Shown here in pieces: positions 62,737 to 64,000 of a stretch of DNA of 64,000 nt. Made by a program: the position numbers and the translations under genes. The notes under the pieces were generated by a model that worked only from the letters and a program-made list of their open reading frames with translations, did not search any database and was not told where the DNA came from. The DNA is taken from positions 62,001 through 126,000 of the forward strand of contig NZ_JBHSXH010000009.1 in the NCBI RefSeq assembly GCF_042662625.1. Direction: 5' to 3'. The stretch is from Halopelagius fulvigenes. GTDB lineage: Archaea; Halobacteriota; Halobacteria; Halobacteriales; Haloferacaceae. Position 1 is the stretch's first letter, and each line of letters begins with the position of its first letter.

Positions 62737-62919
62737 TCAGTCCGCCCGGCGACGCGACCGGAGGTAGCCTGCCAGACCGAAGAGGCCGGTGATGGCGGTC
62801 AGCAGGTCCCACGGCGACGCGTCGGCGTCGCGGGCGCGGGCGTCGCGGCGAATCCACGCCGCGGCGGCGGCGTGTCCGACCGCCGTCAGGGCGAGAAACG
62901 CCTTCGTCGTTCGATTCAC
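62737..62919 (-). CDS. Small membrane-associated protein
   Basis: 60 aa, GTG start at 62919, 4 bases after the stop of the aldo/keto reductase gene on the same strand. Two hydrophobic stretches (TKAFLALTAVGHAAAAAWI and WDLLTAITGLFGLAGYL) flank a charged loop; ends RSRRRAD. Function unknown. Confidence 0.6.
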   Translation of the reverse strand: MNRTTKAFLALTAVGHAAAAAWIRRDARARDADASPWDLLTAITGLFGLAGYLRSRRRAD

Positions 62920-62923
62920 GGCG

Positions 62924-64000
62924 TCAGTCGGCGGAACTGCGCGGGCCCGCGCTGGGCTGTTTGTCGATGCCCGCCGCCTCGATGTCGTCGCCGCCGACCG
63001 ACGAGCGGAGTTCGTCCATCCCGTCGTCGCGGTCGATGCCGAAGTTGTCCTCGTACAGGTCGGCGACGCGGGTCATCTCCTCCTCGGAGAGTTTCGGCAC
63101 CTCCGAGGCGGCGGCCCACTCGGTGATGTCCTCCCGCGTGTGGAACGTCGGCGTGACGCTGGCGACGGCGTTGTGGCTCAGCAGGTACGCGATTGCGGCC
63201 TGCCCCATCGTTCGCTCGCCGTCTCGCTCCAAGAAGCGGAGCGTCTCTATCTTCTCCCAGCCCGTCTCGTACCACGCGTCGGGGCGGAACCCGCGGTGGT
63301 CGTCCAAGTCGTGGCCCGTCTCGGGCGTCACCTGTTCGTTCAGGAGGCCCGAGGAGTGCGGCACGCGCGGGATGAGGCTCGTCGAGGAGCCCGTCTCCTC
63401 GATGGTGTCGAGGAAGTGGTTGCCGACCTCCTGTTCGAAGAGGTTCCAGACGAGCTGCACGGAGTCGAACTCCTCTGCGATGGCCATGTCGCCCTCGGCC
63501 AGCCAGCCGATGGAGGGGCCGAGCGCCCAGCCGACGGCGTCGACGAGGCCCTCCTCGCGGAGTTCGTCGAGGGCCTCCAACACGTCCTCGTCCACCTCGT
63601 CCGCGTTCGCGTTGTGGAGTTGGAGCAGTTCGACGTGGTCGGTGTCGAGGCGTTCGAGGCTCTTCTCGGTCGCAGAGCGAATCCACTCGCCGGTAATCTC
63701 CTTCGGGAGTTCGCCGTGACCCGCCTGCGGGTTGTTGTAGAAGTCGTAGCCCACCTTCGTCGCCAGCGTCACGTCGTCGCGGTACTCCGCGATGGCCTCG
63801 CCGACGACTTCCTCGCTGTGGCCGTGGCCGTACACGTCGCCGGTGTCGAAGTAGGTGATGCCCCGCTCTATCGCGTGGTGAATCAGGTCGATGGAGTCCT
63901 GCTTCGACCGGTCGCCCCACCAGTCGGTGCCGACGACCCACGCGCCGAATCCGACTTCGCTGACCTCCACGTCCGAATCGCCCAGCGTCCGGTAGTTCAT
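62924..64000 (-). CDS. Aldo/keto reductase
   Basis: 358 aa; the ATG is the last three bases of the window, so any promoter lies outside. The AKR tetrad is visible: Asp and Tyr in YFDTGDVYGHGHSE, Lys in LATKVGYD, His in LLQLHNANADE; the NADPH-binding end includes ASVTPTFHTREDITEW. It would reduce an aldehyde or ketone with NAD(P)H; the substrate is unknown. The C-terminal tail is slightly acidic. Confidence 0.92.
   Translation of the reverse strand: MNYRTLGDSDVEVSEVGFGAWVVGTDWWGDRSKQDSIDLIHHAIERGITYFDTGDVYGHGHSEEVVGEAIAEYRDDVTLATKVGYDFYNNPQAGHGELPKEITGEWIRSATEKSLERLDTDHVELLQLHNANADEVDEDVLEALDELREEGLVDAVGWALGPSIGWLAEGDMAIAEEFDSVQLVWNLFEQEVGNHFLDTIEETGSSTSLIPRVPHSSGLLNEQVTPETGHDLDDHRGFRPDAWYETGWEKIETLRFLERDGERTMGQAAIAYLLSHNAVASVTPTFHTREDITEWAAASEVPKLSEEEMTRVADLYEDNFGIDRDDGMDELRSSVGGDDIEAAGIDKQPSAGPRSSAD

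Overview
The window is high-GC DNA from an extremely halophilic archaeon (class Halobacteria). The evidence is acidic proteomes with Asp/Glu-rich surfaces, ribosomal protein S19e, a PDCD5-family protein, KptA, class I lysyl-tRNA synthetase, HalOD1 output-domain proteins, PitA, Tat-type lipoproteins, and TATA-box promoters with very short or absent leaders. I cannot fix the genus; the content would suit Haloferacales. It looks like chromosome, not plasmid: housekeeping genes are spread throughout, and I see no transposase, integrase or CRISPR array. A run of 10 N at 14435-14444 is an assembly gap inside glpK.

Layout. 1-3.7 kb: the 3' end of a metal P-type ATPase, a duplicated metalloprotease-like lipoprotein and small hypotheticals. 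3.8-11 kb: a seven-PAS histidine kinase divergent from a DASS/SLC13 permease with RCK_C domains, then a beta-CASP nuclease and a HalOD1 protein. 11-15 kb: an Orc1/Cdc6-like ATPase and a glycerol unit (glpK plus a membrane protein). 15.5-18.8 kb: a FecCD/FepC/binding-protein ABC importer with two TTTAGG-N4-CCTAAA palindromes at its two promoters, which suggests iron/siderophore uptake under a DtxR-type regulator. 18.9-25.1 kb: a copper module made of a small Zn-finger protein, a CopA-type ATPase, an Lrp/TRASH regulator, a secreted repeat protein and a CopZ-like chaperone. A related 16-bp motif lies upstream of the regulator, ATPase and chaperone genes.

25-36 kb: small conserved proteins, a kinase-fold protein lacking the usual catalytic residues, a siroheme nitrite/sulfite reductase, a ParB-like HTH fused to a ribbon-helix-helix tail, an M20 peptidase, tRNA-Lys(TTT) with a nearby copy of its 3' end, an AT-richer DUF1579-like gene, oligoendopeptidase F and a tiny Gly/Glu-repeat lipoprotein. 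36-43 kb: KptA, an M28 peptidase, a HAD hydrolase, TruA and two sulfatase-fold enzymes meeting tail to tail.

43-64 kb: mostly housekeeping: hisS, a PQQ-type propeller protein, a DMT transporter, the rps19e-PDCD5-PP-loop cluster, a flippase-like protein, thiL, two site-2-protease-type membrane proteases, moaE (fused to a degenerate MobB-like domain), the pyrH-lysS pair, a PadR regulator, pitA, pantoate kinase and an aldo/keto reductase. The most interesting material is the copper module with its shared operator-like motif, the paired iron operators, the four-repeat secreted protein, and the lipoprotein whose second protease-like half has lost its zinc site.
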